Shown piece after piece: positions 52,479 to 61,534 of a stretch of 64,000 bases of DNA. Below the pieces are notes generated by a model. That model was not told where the DNA came from, did no database searches, and saw only the letters and a program-made list of their open reading frames with translations. The DNA comes from JAHBVL01 sp964461025 (lineage in GTDB: Bacteria > Chloroflexota > Chloroflexia > Thermomicrobiales > UBA6265), in contig CAYWSE010000007.1 in the NCBI GenBank assembly GCA_964461025.1, positions 12,956 through 76,955 of the forward strand, given 5' to 3'. A program made the position numbers and the translations under genes. Each line of letters starts with the position of its first letter. Position 1 is the stretch's first letter.

Positions 52479-54710
52479 CTACGACTCGTCGGGGAGGTTG
52501 TCCGATCGCGCCATCCAGCGGGCCACGGCTGCGACCGCGCCTCCCGCCAATGCGGCGGAAAGCCAGTTGGAGCCGTGTCTCTCAGGTCCTGAACCAGTCG
52601 ACGGCAGTGTGTCGATCGTCGAGACTCCACCCTTTGATCCTGACTTCCCTGGTTTGGCCGCTCGGCGCTTGGGTTCACAGCGACCACCCTTGCATGCATA
52701 ACCCTTGCAGCAGGGCGTCGTTTCGTCGCAGATGTCTTTCCCGCCGGCGCAGACATCATGGTGACCGCATGTGCCCTTCACGCACTGGTAGTCGTCGCAA
52801 CAGTCATCGTCGGACTCACAGGACGCATCAGCTCCCTGACAGTCGGTGAGTGCGACGCACCAGTCGTCCACACATTCTGCGCCATCGCAACAGCGCATCT
52901 CGTAGTGATCCCTGCCACAGATGGTGCCAACCGGATGGCAGCATTGGCCGTCCAGGCACAGGGCATAGGCGAAGCAGCACTGGCTGGACTCACTGCAGGA
53001 TTCCTCCAGGTTCGAGTCGTCGGCAACGAGGCAACACGTCCCTTCACAGTTGCCGGAGCAACAGGCGCCATCCCCGCCAACGCCCTCGCACACGTCCCCG
53101 ACGGGGAGGCAAGCGAGGACTTGGCAGATACACCTGCCGCCCTCCAACGGAATCATCGTCGCTTCCGGGTCGCAGCAGGGTGCCTCATTGGGATCCTCAG
53201 GCGAGCAGGTCCCGATTTCTATGTCTGTGGCGAAACAGGCGTCGCAGGTGTTGGTCTCGGTGTGGCAGTAGATCTCCACGCCCGGCGTCGCTGCCTCGCA
53301 GCAGTCCTCGTTGTTGCTACAGCTGCCGCCGAAGAACGAGCAAGCAAGTTCGCACTGGCACGTTGCTGGATTGAACTCGGCGTCTCGGTCGCAACAGGGT
53401 GAAAGGACATCCAGGAAGCAGTCGGGTGAGCCGAGGTCCACCCACGACGGGTGGCAGAGGGCGCAGTGGTCGGTCTCATCGCAGAATGTGTCGTAGCCTG
53501 GAGTTGGAGTGTCGAGCGGACAACAGTCGCCATCGGCCCCGCACGAGTCGTCGATGTCCAGGCACTGCAGCTCGCATGTGCAGGTCTCGGAGTTGAACGA
53601 GGCCTCCCGGTCACAACAGTGATCGATTTCGTTGTCGAACCCAGCGCAGTCCTCGGCGTTGAGGACCTTTCCAGGCGGCAGACAGGAAACGCAGATCGGC
53701 TCTGCCTGCTCCGTATCACATATGTACGTCCCGAACGCTGGGCAGCAGTCGCCGTCGTCCTCGCAGGCCTCGCCGTGGTAGTGACACACCTGACAAATGC
53801 CTTCGACGCAGTCGCCAGAGCAGCAGTCGGAGTTCAGCAGGCAGGGCTCTTCATCTTCGAGACAGTCATTGCACGCTCCGTTGATGCAGAAGAAACTGCA
53901 ACATTCGTGGCCAGCCGTGCAAGATTCGAGGTTCTCAGAACAGGATCCTTCGACACAGGCTCCCGATGCATTGCACGTGAAACCTGGGCAGCAGTCGTCC
54001 CAGGCTCCACATGCGCCCCCTTCCAGCACACAGCAGTAGCTGGATTCACCAAACGATTCGCACCTTACGTTCTCGCCACAGCAATCTGCCTGAATCGCGC
54101 ACCCCTCGCGGATCTCTCCACATTCGGTTCGCAGGCAATAGAGCGTCGAGATCTGCTCTTCCGGATTTTCCATGCATTCCCACGGCTCACCGGCGCAACA
54201 CTCGTAGTCGTCCGTCGGGCACACCTCGCCATTGCCTACGCATGGCAAACCACAAATGCCGGAGCCAACGCATTCAAAGGGGTCGCAGCACGTAGGGACG
54301 CTCGGGTTGCAGTTTAGCCCCTCTGCAGTACAGTGCGAGTCCGCAGTACAGGCTTCGCCCTCGCATGGTTCCTGAGATTGCTCCGGGCCTTCCGGTTCCT
54401 CTCCGGGTGGAGGTGTGGTGGTGCCGTCCGTATCGCCAGAGTCGGGCGTGAGCTCATCGCCGTCATCCGGATCGCTGTCAGCAACAGGCTCAACGCATGC
54501 GCCGTCGGCGCAAACCAAATCACCGTCGCAGTCCGATGTCTCGAGGCAGTTCGCCACCTCAGGGAGCTTCGGCTCGTCTTCTGCCTGTGCGGAGAGAGGG
54601 CGCGAAACCGCTGCACCCGCGAACGCTCCGCCCAGCAGCTTCATCATCGAGCGTCGCGACACACCTGCCGCAAAAACCCGGGTTAGCTCGTCGAACCGGC
54701 GGTCATCCAT
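52479..54710 (-). CDS. Tat-exported, LPSTG-anchored cysteine-rich repeat protein
   Basis: 743-residue surface protein. The leader MDDRRFDELTRVFAAG is followed by a twin-arginine motif (SRRSMMKLLGG) and a hydrophobic region ending in SAQA. After an acidic, Pro/Glu-rich spacer come about 15-20 short units with patterns such as DDCCPGFTCNASGACVEG and SDCCSGDCVEGICQVC. I count about 108 cysteines, many as CC pairs, typical of knottin or Dickkopf-like disulfide folds. The C-terminus has LPSTGSGP, a hydrophobic segment (WLSAALAGGAVAAVA) and a short tail, as in sortase substrates, though the tail is not basic. GAGGGG upstream supports the ATG at 54710. No known domain family can be named with confidence. 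Confidence 0.88.
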   Translation of the reverse strand: MDDRRFDELTRVFAAGVSRRSMMKLLGGAFAGAAVSRPLSAQAEDEPKLPEVANCLETSDCDGDLVCADGACVEPVADSDPDDGDELTPDSGDTDGTTTPPPGEEPEGPEQSQEPCEGEACTADSHCTAEGLNCNPSVPTCCDPFECVGSGICGLPCVGNGEVCPTDDYECCAGEPWECMENPEEQISTLYCLRTECGEIREGCAIQADCCGENVRCESFGESSYCCVLEGGACGAWDDCCPGFTCNASGACVEGSCSENLESCTAGHECCSFFCINGACNDCLEDEEPCLLNSDCCSGDCVEGICQVCHYHGEACEDDGDCCPAFGTYICDTEQAEPICVSCLPPGKVLNAEDCAGFDNEIDHCCDREASFNSETCTCELQCLDIDDSCGADGDCCPLDTPTPGYDTFCDETDHCALCHPSWVDLGSPDCFLDVLSPCCDRDAEFNPATCQCELACSFFGGSCSNNEDCCEAATPGVEIYCHTETNTCDACFATDIEIGTCSPEDPNEAPCCDPEATMIPLEGGRCICQVLACLPVGDVCEGVGGDGACCSGNCEGTCCLVADDSNLEESCSESSQCCFAYALCLDGQCCHPVGTICGRDHYEMRCCDGAECVDDWCVALTDCQGADASCESDDDCCDDYQCVKGTCGHHDVCAGGKDICDETTPCCKGYACKGGRCEPKRRAAKPGKSGSKGGVSTIDTLPSTGSGPERHGSNWLSAALAGGAVAAVARWMARSDNLPDES

Positions 54711-54915
54711 ATCAATTCCCCTCTCGTCTTGCCCACGCAACCAGAGGGCCGTCGTTCTTGTGCCCCGTCCGGTATTCCTGTATGAACGTTTACTAGTTTA
54801 CCATGATTATCGGTAAGTTGTGACTTTGCTCGAGCACATCAGGGAAACGGTCCAGACTCGGGGCCGCCGAGGTGGATCGTTGATGAACCAACGGATCTTC
54901 AGGTGTCAGGCGTCC

Positions 54916-55809
54916 TCAGGCGTTGACGCGCTCCGGTATGCGGGACAGCAGTTCGTCGATCAGCGCGGTACTGAACGGGTCGAGCCCGGGCGCGGGCTGA
55001 CGAACCACGGCGTGGGATATCGCGCCAAGCCGGCGAAGGATTTCCTTGCGCAACGCAACCCCTGGCTGCGCTTCGAGGACCATCAGAGGGAGCGCGGCCC
55101 GATACGCGTCGTAGGAGCGCTGTTGGTCGCCTGTTTGCCAGGCCGCAACAATCTCGACCAGCGCGTCGACAAGCGCGAAGCCAGTCATCGCGCCATCAGA
55201 ACCGGCCAGCAGCTCCTGATAAAGCGACACGCCCCCCAGACCGCCAAAGATTTGAAAACCGGGCTGGAGCGCTTTCAGCGCCGCCATTTTCCGCGCGGTT
55301 GGCGGGTCCTCGAGTTTGACCACCGAGTGCTCCGGGAGCAATTCGAAGAGCGACGCGATGAATTCGACCGGCAACTTGACGCCGCTCGACGCCGGGTGGT
55401 CCTGCACGATGACTGGGATCGTCAGCCCATCAGCAATTCGGCGGAAGTGATCTTGCAGCGCCGGACCGGCGCTGCTGCCAGGTGGTGGGGAAACCATGAC
55501 AGCGACGGCGCCCGCCGCTTCGGCTTCCTGAGCACGTTGCGCGGTGATCCGCGACGAACCATGCGTGATGCCAACGGAGATCTGCATTCGGCCGCCGGCA
55601 TGCTCCACGGCGGTCGCCAGCACCCGGTTCCGCTCATCGTCGCTCAGCTTGTCGGCTTCGCCAAGAACGCCGAGCACGAGCGCACCGTCGCACCCACGTT
55701 CGGCGAGAAAGTCGAGAAGGGTGCGCAAACTGGCCAGATCGAGCGACTCGTCGGGCAGAAACGGCGTTGCTGAAATATTGTGAACTCCAGGTACGAGTTG
55801 CTTCGACAT
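54916..55809 (-). CDS. DHDPS/KDG-aldolase-family protein
   Basis: 297-residue TIM-barrel protein of the DapA/NanA superfamily. The Schiff-base lysine lies in SVVKLEDPPTA, and the substrate loop region GVLGEADKLSDDE replaces the usual GTTGE. The catalytic Tyr position reads VQDHPAS, so tyrosine is replaced by Asp, which may change or weaken the reaction. GGGAG upstream supports the ATG at 55809. It is the last gene of the sugar operon, where a 2-keto-3-deoxy sugar-acid aldolase or dehydratase would fit. Confidence 0.85.
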   Translation of the reverse strand: MSKQLVPGVHNISATPFLPDESLDLASLRTLLDFLAERGCDGALVLGVLGEADKLSDDERNRVLATAVEHAGGRMQISVGITHGSSRITAQRAQEAEAAGAVAVMVSPPPGSSAGPALQDHFRRIADGLTIPVIVQDHPASSGVKLPVEFIASLFELLPEHSVVKLEDPPTARKMAALKALQPGFQIFGGLGGVSLYQELLAGSDGAMTGFALVDALVEIVAAWQTGDQQRSYDAYRAALPLMVLEAQPGVALRKEILRRLGAISHAVVRQPAPGLDPFSTALIDELLSRIPERVNA

Positions 55810-55878
55810 CATCGCTCCCAATGTGGATCAAACAGGGCCAGGTCCATGTCGCCGGACCGATCGACAACAATCTGAGCG

Positions 55879-56859
55879 CTAGCGGGCCGGAATGGCGCGA
55901 CCCTCGCGGACTTCTCGGGCCCATAGCGCGGCGCCAACGACGCCCGCCTCATAGCTGAAATACGCTGGGCGGAACTCGACCCGGTCGATTTCTGTGACGT
56001 GGCAGTGTGCGCGCGCCGTCTTTTCGATCTGCTCCCAGAAATACCCGTGCGGTTTCACCACCCCACCGCCGAGCACGACGACCTCTGGCGCCAGCGCCGA
56101 GATGGCTCCCGCCACACCGAGACCAAAGTGGAATCCTGCGTAGTCGAGTACCTCGCGAGCGATGCGATCTCCTTCAGCTGCCGCTTCTTCGATCAACTCA
56201 GGCACCATCCGGTTCAGGTCATCATCGATTCGCTCTCGCAAGACGGTCGTTTCACCCATGATGATCCGACGATTCGCCTCGGCGATCAGCGCCGGGCCCG
56301 CCGCGTACGCCTCGATGCAACCGCGATTCCCGCAACCGCAATCTGCGCCGTTGGCGCTGACGATCACATGGCCCAATTCGCCCCCTGCTCCACCGACCCC
56401 CAGATTGAGCTTCCCATGCGCGACAACCCCACCGCCAATCCCCGTTCCCACGGCGTAGAAAATGCCCGTTGTAATGCCTTTCGCACTTCCGAGCGTGAGC
56501 TCCGCCAGCGTAAAGGCTCGCACGTCGTTGATCAGCCATGCGGGCAGCTTCAGAGCGTCCGATATCGGCTCGGTCACCGGAACATTCGGCCAGTCGCCAG
56601 GCAAGTTCGGCAGGAAAATCGAAATCCCATCGACCATATCGATGACGCCGGGGACAGCCACGCCGATAGCCTCGACATGAAGTCCAGGGCGCTCGACAAG
56701 CAGCTCCCTGGCGCTTTCGATCATCCGGCGAATGACGTCGTCGTGCCCCTCCTCGCCGTCGGTCGGAATACGTGAGTTTGCGACGATCTCGCCCTCTTCA
56801 TCGACAAGAGCGAACTTGATCGTGGTGCCGCCCATATCGATTCCGAGATAGTGGTGCAT
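55879..56859 (-). CDS. ROK-family sugar kinase
   Basis: 326-residue ROK kinase. The phosphate loop is GIDMGGTTIKFALV, and the zinc motif CGCGNRGCIEAYAAG, preceded by GELGH, is complete. The C-terminal adenosine region is EVVVLGGGV. It phosphorylates a hexose such as glucose, fructose, N-acetylglucosamine or mannose with ATP; the exact sugar is not evident. It lies downstream of the four-helix-bundle gene and upstream of the DHDPS-class aldolase. Confidence 0.92.
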   Translation of the reverse strand: MHHYLGIDMGGTTIKFALVDEEGEIVANSRIPTDGEEGHDDVIRRMIESARELLVERPGLHVEAIGVAVPGVIDMVDGISIFLPNLPGDWPNVPVTEPISDALKLPAWLINDVRAFTLAELTLGSAKGITTGIFYAVGTGIGGGVVAHGKLNLGVGGAGGELGHVIVSANGADCGCGNRGCIEAYAAGPALIAEANRRIIMGETTVLRERIDDDLNRMVPELIEEAAAEGDRIAREVLDYAGFHFGLGVAGAISALAPEVVVLGGGVVKPHGYFWEQIEKTARAHCHVTEIDRVEFRPAYFSYEAGVVGAALWAREVREGRAIPAR

Positions 56860-56901
56860 GCTAGTTTCGCTCGCGGGATAGAGTCTGTCGGGAAGACGGA
56901 A

Positions 56902-57513
56902 AGTAGATGGTAGATAGTTGGTTGTTGATGGTTATTCTGGGCACGCTGTCAAAGATTCGGGACATTGAGCGAGTTTCTGAGGGCAGTCAACTGTCTGGCG
57001 ACGTGTATATTGCAGGACACAAGTTCGTTCGACTCCGGATCAGGAATATACCGCAGTCGTGCGGCTAGCAGCGTCTGCGTTCGCAGCTCCGCGAGCGATC
57101 CACGAGCAATGCCAAGAAATCTTCCGAATTCCTTCGCTCCGCCCCGAGCCTGACCTTCAGCAATGTTCGAAGGAACCGAAACAGCACATCGTCTCATTTG
57201 CCCAACGAGACCACCACGATCCGAGTTTGGGAACCTACCGGTGACCAAATACACACGTTCAGCCAGGTCCATGCTGGCTTGCCAGACTCTCAAGTCCGTG
57301 AAGTCATTGTTCTTTGCGACACTGTACTCAGCTCGAACCTCAGAGATCGACCAAACTGCATCGTCCTCCACAAAGTCGTCCACTGCGTACTCATTGAACT
57401 TCTCTTCACTCACCTGAGGTTCTCCTTTGTTCACCCGACCTTCCCCACCAACCAACTCGTTCTAACCCGGTGTCCACCATCTCATTTCCACCATTCGCCA
57501 TCTACCATCTACT
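56902..57513. mobile_element. Candidate cassette: four-helix-bundle gene between inverted repeats
   Basis: AGTAGATGGTAGAT (56902-56915) and its exact complement ATCTACCATCTACT (57500-57513) flank a single small gene. Further degenerate GTAGATAGT units lie next to both ends. The inner flanks are AT-richer than the surrounding operon. The pattern suggests an inserted cassette, but no transposase or target duplication is seen. Confidence 0.5.
56949..57413 (-). CDS. Four-helix-bundle protein (S23/IVS-type)
   Basis: 154-residue protein of the four-helix-bundle family first found in 23S rRNA intervening sequences (TIGR02436/Avd-like). The diagnostic stretches are DFTDLRVWQASMDLAERVY, GLVGQMRRCAVSVPSNIAEG, and FGRFLGIARGSLAELRTQ. 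An unusual acidic N-terminal extension of about 40 residues precedes the family core. AAAGGAG eight bases before the GTG at 57413 supports the start. The molecular role of free-standing members is unknown; they may bind nucleic acid or an rRNA-like partner. It interrupts a sugar operon. Confidence 0.85.
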   Translation of the reverse strand: MSEEKFNEYAVDDFVEDDAVWSISEVRAEYSVAKNNDFTDLRVWQASMDLAERVYLVTGRFPNSDRGGLVGQMRRCAVSVPSNIAEGQARGGAKEFGRFLGIARGSLAELRTQTLLAARLRYIPDPESNELVSCNIHVARQLTALRNSLNVPNL

Positions 57514-57522
57514 GTTTACTAT

Positions 57523-58434
57523 CTACTTTATCCACGGCTTGAGCACGTCCCTCGAAAGCAAGAAACCGCGTTTGACGAGGTCTTCCGTCCCCTCGAACTT
57601 TCGGTCCTCGTGCTCGATGCTCACGACGTAGTCGTAGCCGACCCGGTAGAGCGCCGCCATGATCGCGGCCCATCGCGCTTCGCCAAGCCCAGGCAAGCGC
57701 GGGATTGCCCAGCTGAATCCACATCCGAGAACGCCATCCTGATAGAGCATCTCTCGATCGATCTCCATGTCCTTGGCATGGAAATGAAAGATGCGGTCGG
57801 CGAAGTCGTGGATCACCCGCACTTCATCGATGAACTGCCAGATCAGATGCGACGGATCCATGTTCAACCCGAAGTTGTCATCTGGAATGATCTCGAACAT
57901 GCGGGTCCAGAGTGATGGTGAATACGCTACGTTTTGCCCACCGGGCCAGGTCTGTTCCCAGACCATGGGGCAATTCTCGATGGCGATCTTGACCTCTCGC
58001 TCTTTCGCATATTTGACAAACGCCGGCCAGACTCGGGCAAACGACTCCATGTTCTCGGCAGCGCTTTTGGTCTGATCCGCGCCCACAAAGGTCCCGACGA
58101 TCGGCACCTCGAGCAGAACCGCCGCATCGATGACCTTCTTCAGATGCGCGGTTGCAGCGGCGCTATCTTCTGGGTCCGGATCGAGATAGTTGGGGTAATA
58201 GGCCAGCGACGAGATCTCGAGACCGAAGCCATCGAGGATAGACCGCACCTCTCTCGCACCGTCCCGGTCCAGCGTGGTGACATCGATGTGCGTCACGCCG
58301 CCATAGCGACGCTCCGCGCCACCTGCCGGCCAGCAGGCGATCTCCAGCATCTGGAACTCGCTCTCAGCTGCCCACGCAGCAACCTCCTGGAGCGAAAGAC
58401 CCGGCAGGGCGGCTGTCAGAAATCCAAGCTTCAC
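57523..58434 (-). CDS. Sugar phosphate isomerase/epimerase (xylose isomerase-like TIM barrel)
   Basis: 303-residue AP-endonuclease-2/IolE/IolI-type TIM barrel. Metal ligands appear at IAIENCPMVWE (Glu), LNMDPSHLIW (Asp-His), FHFHAKDME (His) and VSIEHEDRKFEG (Glu). The GTG at 58434 is preceded by GAGGAG at good spacing. The substrate is a keto or aldo sugar, inosose or a related compound. The 3' end is followed directly by the four-helix-bundle cassette. Confidence 0.88.
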   Translation of the reverse strand: MKLGFLTAALPGLSLQEVAAWAAESEFQMLEIACWPAGGAERRYGGVTHIDVTTLDRDGAREVRSILDGFGLEISSLAYYPNYLDPDPEDSAAATAHLKKVIDAAVLLEVPIVGTFVGADQTKSAAENMESFARVWPAFVKYAKEREVKIAIENCPMVWEQTWPGGQNVAYSPSLWTRMFEIIPDDNFGLNMDPSHLIWQFIDEVRVIHDFADRIFHFHAKDMEIDREMLYQDGVLGCGFSWAIPRLPGLGEARWAAIMAALYRVGYDYVVSIEHEDRKFEGTEDLVKRGFLLSRDVLKPWIK

Positions 58435-58559
58435 GGTCAAACTCCTCGTCGATTCGCGTTTCGTTGTCGAGCAAAGTCTAAAGGCGAACGTGACCATGCG
58501 CCCTTGCGCCGTCGAGCCGTCACTTTGGCCGTCTCGCTCATCCGGTCGGTCATTCGGGG

Positions 58560-59717
58560 TTACTTGCCCCGCGTTGAGACCCATCCGCGCGTTCGTGCGC
58601 TCGCCAGAATCGCCTCGCCCAACCGAAGTGCGTAGACGCCGTCCGCGAAAGTTGGGTAATCGGGCTTTGCCGGAGGTTCTCCGGTGGCGATTGCGGCGTA
58701 CACCTTGCCATAGAGCTGTTTGAAGGTATCCGGGAAGCCCTCGGCATGACCACCGGGATAGCTCGTCACGGCACGAGCCTCGGCGGCCAGAAGTCCCGGA
58801 TCGCGCGTCAGCAGCTCATTAGGCCGGTCACGATGGCCGATCCAGAGTTCTTCCGGATTCTCAGAATTCCAGGCGACAGAACCTTCCGCGCAGTCGATCT
58901 CGAACGCCAGATGATTCTTTCGCCCGGCGCTGACCTGGGAAACAGTCAGTACTCCTTGAGCGCCGTTGTTGAAGCGGAGAAGAATGCTCGCGTAGTCCTC
59001 TGTCGTGATTTCGACCTCCTCGTAGTCCTCCGGATCGAGCTCCTTGCCCGCAAACGTCTCCAGCGGTTTGAGCGGTTTTCGCCGCACCGGCAGCATCGTT
59101 CCGAAGTCAGCGCAGACTTCCACAACCTTCTGACCGGTAATGAACGTGACGAGATCGAGCCAGTGCGATCCGATGTCTGCCACCGCTCGCATGTCGCCAC
59201 CAAGTGACGATTCGAGCCGCCAGTTCCAGTCTGTCGCTTTCAGCAGCCAGTCCTGCAGATATCTCCCGTGAATCAGATAGGTTGAACCGAGATCACCGCT
59301 GGCGACCATGGCCCGCGCCTGATGGCACTGTGCATAGAAACGCAAATTGAAGTTCACGACGTGGACAATTCCCGCAGCCGAGGCGTAGGCGAGCAGTTCT
59401 TCACCTTCGGTCGCCGTCATGGCAAGCGGCTTCTCACACACAACGTGCTTCCCGGCGGCGATGACCTGTTTGACCATCGGGGCGTGCAGGTGATTCGGCG
59501 TGGTGATGTGCACGCAATCGGGATCGGTTGCCGCCAGCAGAGCCTCGATCGAGTCGAATCCGGCCGGGATTTTGAGCTGTTCCGCTCGCAGCGATGCACC
59601 TTCCGCGGTCGCGCCGACAATGCCCACGACCTCGATGCCATTTCGGCGCAACGCTTCGACGTGAACAGGTCCGATAAAGCCAGTCCCGACAACCGCGGCG
59701 CGAAGCGGTCGATCCAT
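58560..59717 (-). CDS. Gfo/Idh/MocA-family oxidoreductase
   Basis: 385-residue dehydrogenase with a classic start (RAAVVGTGFIGPVHVEALRR), the lysine motif HVVCEKPLAM and the substrate helix MRAVADIGSHWLDLVTFITG. This length and the C-terminal PDYPTFADGVYALRLGEAILAS tail are typical of 3-keto-sugar/levoglucosan-dehydrogenase-like members. It is first in the minus-strand sugar operon and probably makes a keto-sugar handled by the adjacent isomerase (inference). Confidence 0.92.
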   Translation of the reverse strand: MDRPLRAAVVGTGFIGPVHVEALRRNGIEVVGIVGATAEGASLRAEQLKIPAGFDSIEALLAATDPDCVHITTPNHLHAPMVKQVIAAGKHVVCEKPLAMTATEGEELLAYASAAGIVHVVNFNLRFYAQCHQARAMVASGDLGSTYLIHGRYLQDWLLKATDWNWRLESSLGGDMRAVADIGSHWLDLVTFITGQKVVEVCADFGTMLPVRRKPLKPLETFAGKELDPEDYEEVEITTEDYASILLRFNNGAQGVLTVSQVSAGRKNHLAFEIDCAEGSVAWNSENPEELWIGHRDRPNELLTRDPGLLAAEARAVTSYPGGHAEGFPDTFKQLYGKVYAAIATGEPPAKPDYPTFADGVYALRLGEAILASARTRGWVSTRGK

Positions 59718-59852
59718 CTGGTGCTCCTTTTCAAGTCGCCTTCCAACAATGCCAAAAGAGTAGCCGCTAGTGGCCGATTCGTCGCAATCCGCACACGTCG
59801 GTGCAGTAGGATTGGATTGGCTGGCACTCGCCGGTCATTCATCGGAGCCAAT

Positions 59853-60626
59853 GTGATTCCTGACCAGCAAAGACCGAAGCCCCAGCGTCTCCGTCGGTTT
59901 CTGACACTGAGTATCGTTGTCCTCATTGCTGTGAGCGCAGCACTGTCGAGTCAGGCCGCGAGTCTTCCGGAGGAGATTGCCGCTCCTGTCGCCGGCCTCG
60001 ATGCGGCGCGCGATGTCGCTCTGGCCCGTCTTGGCGAGACTCCCGCGACGACACCACAACCCTGGCCGGGTGAACTGGTGCTCTGCGAACCACTTTCCGA
60101 CGCGCGCTTGCGGGCATTACAGGATGCTGTGGCCCTGATGCGATCGACAGAAACCGGTCGCGAGCTTCACGACATGCTGCAGCGCGAAGGGGTATGCATT
60201 GGCTTCGAGGACCTCGCCTACAACTCGGCGTACGCTTCGTCGCGATGGTCGTTTCGGAACGGATGGGCCGACAGCGAAATACGCGTCGATCCATCGTACG
60301 CAACGTTTCTCTACCCTGATGTTCTCGCCGCGATTCTGGTCCATGAGGCAACTCATATTCAGCGCGCCGTCGACCGGACTGCCTGCTACTACGCCGAGAC
60401 CTGCACGATTCTCGACAACGGCGTCTATCTGGATGAGGAGATCGTCGCCCATTCGGCAGAGGCAGAGTTCTGGATTGAGCTGTTTGGCAGAGATGGCAAG
60501 GATCGGGCGTTTGCATCCGACACGGCCGAAAACCAGCTCAAATCACACTACCTGCAAGGTCCGGATGCGTTCGGCGACTTTGTTGCGCAGATGCGGTCGG
60601 ATCATCGCGAAGGCGAAGGACTGTAG
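59853..60626 (+). CDS. Secreted protein with HExxH zinc-peptidase-like motif
   Basis: 257-residue protein with a signal peptide (basic KPQRLRR, hydrophobic FLTLSIVVLIAVSAAL, and a cut near SSQAAS). The sequence LVHEATHIQRA (H164, E165, H168) is a gluzincin/metzincin-like HExxH, and a later acidic stretch (LDEEIVAHSAEAEFW) could supply the third ligand. Four cysteines may form disulfides. A GTG start with GGAG upstream is chosen; the frame is open much further 5', but that part overlaps the divergent gene antisense. No family is recognised. Confidence 0.72.
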   Translation: MIPDQQRPKPQRLRRFLTLSIVVLIAVSAALSSQAASLPEEIAAPVAGLDAARDVALARLGETPATTPQPWPGELVLCEPLSDARLRALQDAVALMRSTETGRELHDMLQREGVCIGFEDLAYNSAYASSRWSFRNGWADSEIRVDPSYATFLYPDVLAAILVHEATHIQRAVDRTACYYAETCTILDNGVYLDEEIVAHSAEAEFWIELFGRDGKDRAFASDTAENQLKSHYLQGPDAFGDFVAQMRSDHREGEGL

Positions 60627-60672
60627 GTACGGAGGACCTTCGATGGCTCAAGTCGAGGATCCGGTGATTCGC

Positions 60673-61383
60673 TCAGCTGAACCGGTAACGCACGATCGCG
60701 GTGAGGACTGAAAACCCGTCTTTCCAGCGGAGCTTTTTGCCTTCCCCAAAGTCGCGACCAGAATAGTGGACAGGTACTTCGACGATTTGATGACCGGCTC
60801 GAACCAGCTTGGCTGTGATTTCCGGATCGATCCCCCACCGCTCCGACTCTAGATCGATTCCCATCAGCGCATCACGGCTGATCACCTTGTAGCAGGTCTC
60901 CATATCGGTCAGCGATGTTCCGTAGAGCAAATTGAATGTGGCAGTCACGAAGTGGTTGCCAAACCAGTGCCAACGGCTCATCTGATGCGCTTCTCCGAGA
61001 AACCGCGATCCATAGACGACAGTGGCGCCACTGCCATCGGTCAACGGTCCGAGCAATGACTCGAACTCGGCCGGGTCATATTCCAGGTCGGCATCCTGAA
61101 TGATGATCTGCTGTCCACGGGCCTCGCGTAATGCCGTGCGAATCGCCGCTCCCTTGCCCCGGTTAACCGGGTGCGCGAACGCCCGAACTTTTCTGGTTGA
61201 GGCGAGCTCAGCAAGGAGCTGGGGAGAATCGTCAGACGAGCCGTCATCGACAGCGATAATCTCTTTGTCGATCGGAACAGCAAGGACGCGTTCGACGAGC
61301 GAGGTAAGGGTCTGCGCTTCGTTGTACACCGGTATGATCACGGTCAACAATGGAGCGCTGGGTGCGGATGCAGAACCGGACAC
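60673..61383 (-). CDS. Glycosyltransferase family 2 (dolichyl-phosphate mannosyltransferase-like)
   Basis: 236-residue GT2 enzyme. LTVIIPVYNEAQTL opens the GT-A fold, IIAVDDGSSDD binds the nucleotide, and QDADLEYDP is the DxD-like metal motif. The subgroup with NRGKGAAIRTALREA and DMETCYKVISRDAL resembles polyprenyl-phosphate mannose or glucose synthases without membrane helices. A longer TTG start at 61422 is possible. It is divergent from the GT39-like gene and could make its lipid-linked sugar donor. Confidence 0.9.
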   Translation of the reverse strand: MSGSASAPSAPLLTVIIPVYNEAQTLTSLVERVLAVPIDKEIIAVDDGSSDDSPQLLAELASTRKVRAFAHPVNRGKGAAIRTALREARGQQIIIQDADLEYDPAEFESLLGPLTDGSGATVVYGSRFLGEAHQMSRWHWFGNHFVTATFNLLYGTSLTDMETCYKVISRDALMGIDLESERWGIDPEITAKLVRAGHQIVEVPVHYSGRDFGEGKKLRWKDGFSVLTAIVRYRFS

Positions 61384-61506
61384 GAAGACTCTACCCTTCG
61401 ACCTGTCAGAGTGCACTGGCAACGCAGTCGAGCCGGGTGAGCGGACTTTGCGCCGAACATCGAATCATGCAGACTATACCGGGTCAAACCGGTTTGTGAT
61501 GTACCT

Positions 61507-61518
61507 GACTCGCGAGTC
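61507..61518. promoter_or_regulatory. Palindrome upstream of the GT39-like gene
   Basis: GACTCGCGAGTC is a perfect 12-bp palindrome in the divergent region between the GT2 and GT39-like genes, 16 bases before the latter's start. It could be an operator; nothing else supports this. Confidence 0.3.
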
Positions 61519-61534
61519 CTGAAAGGTCGACTCG

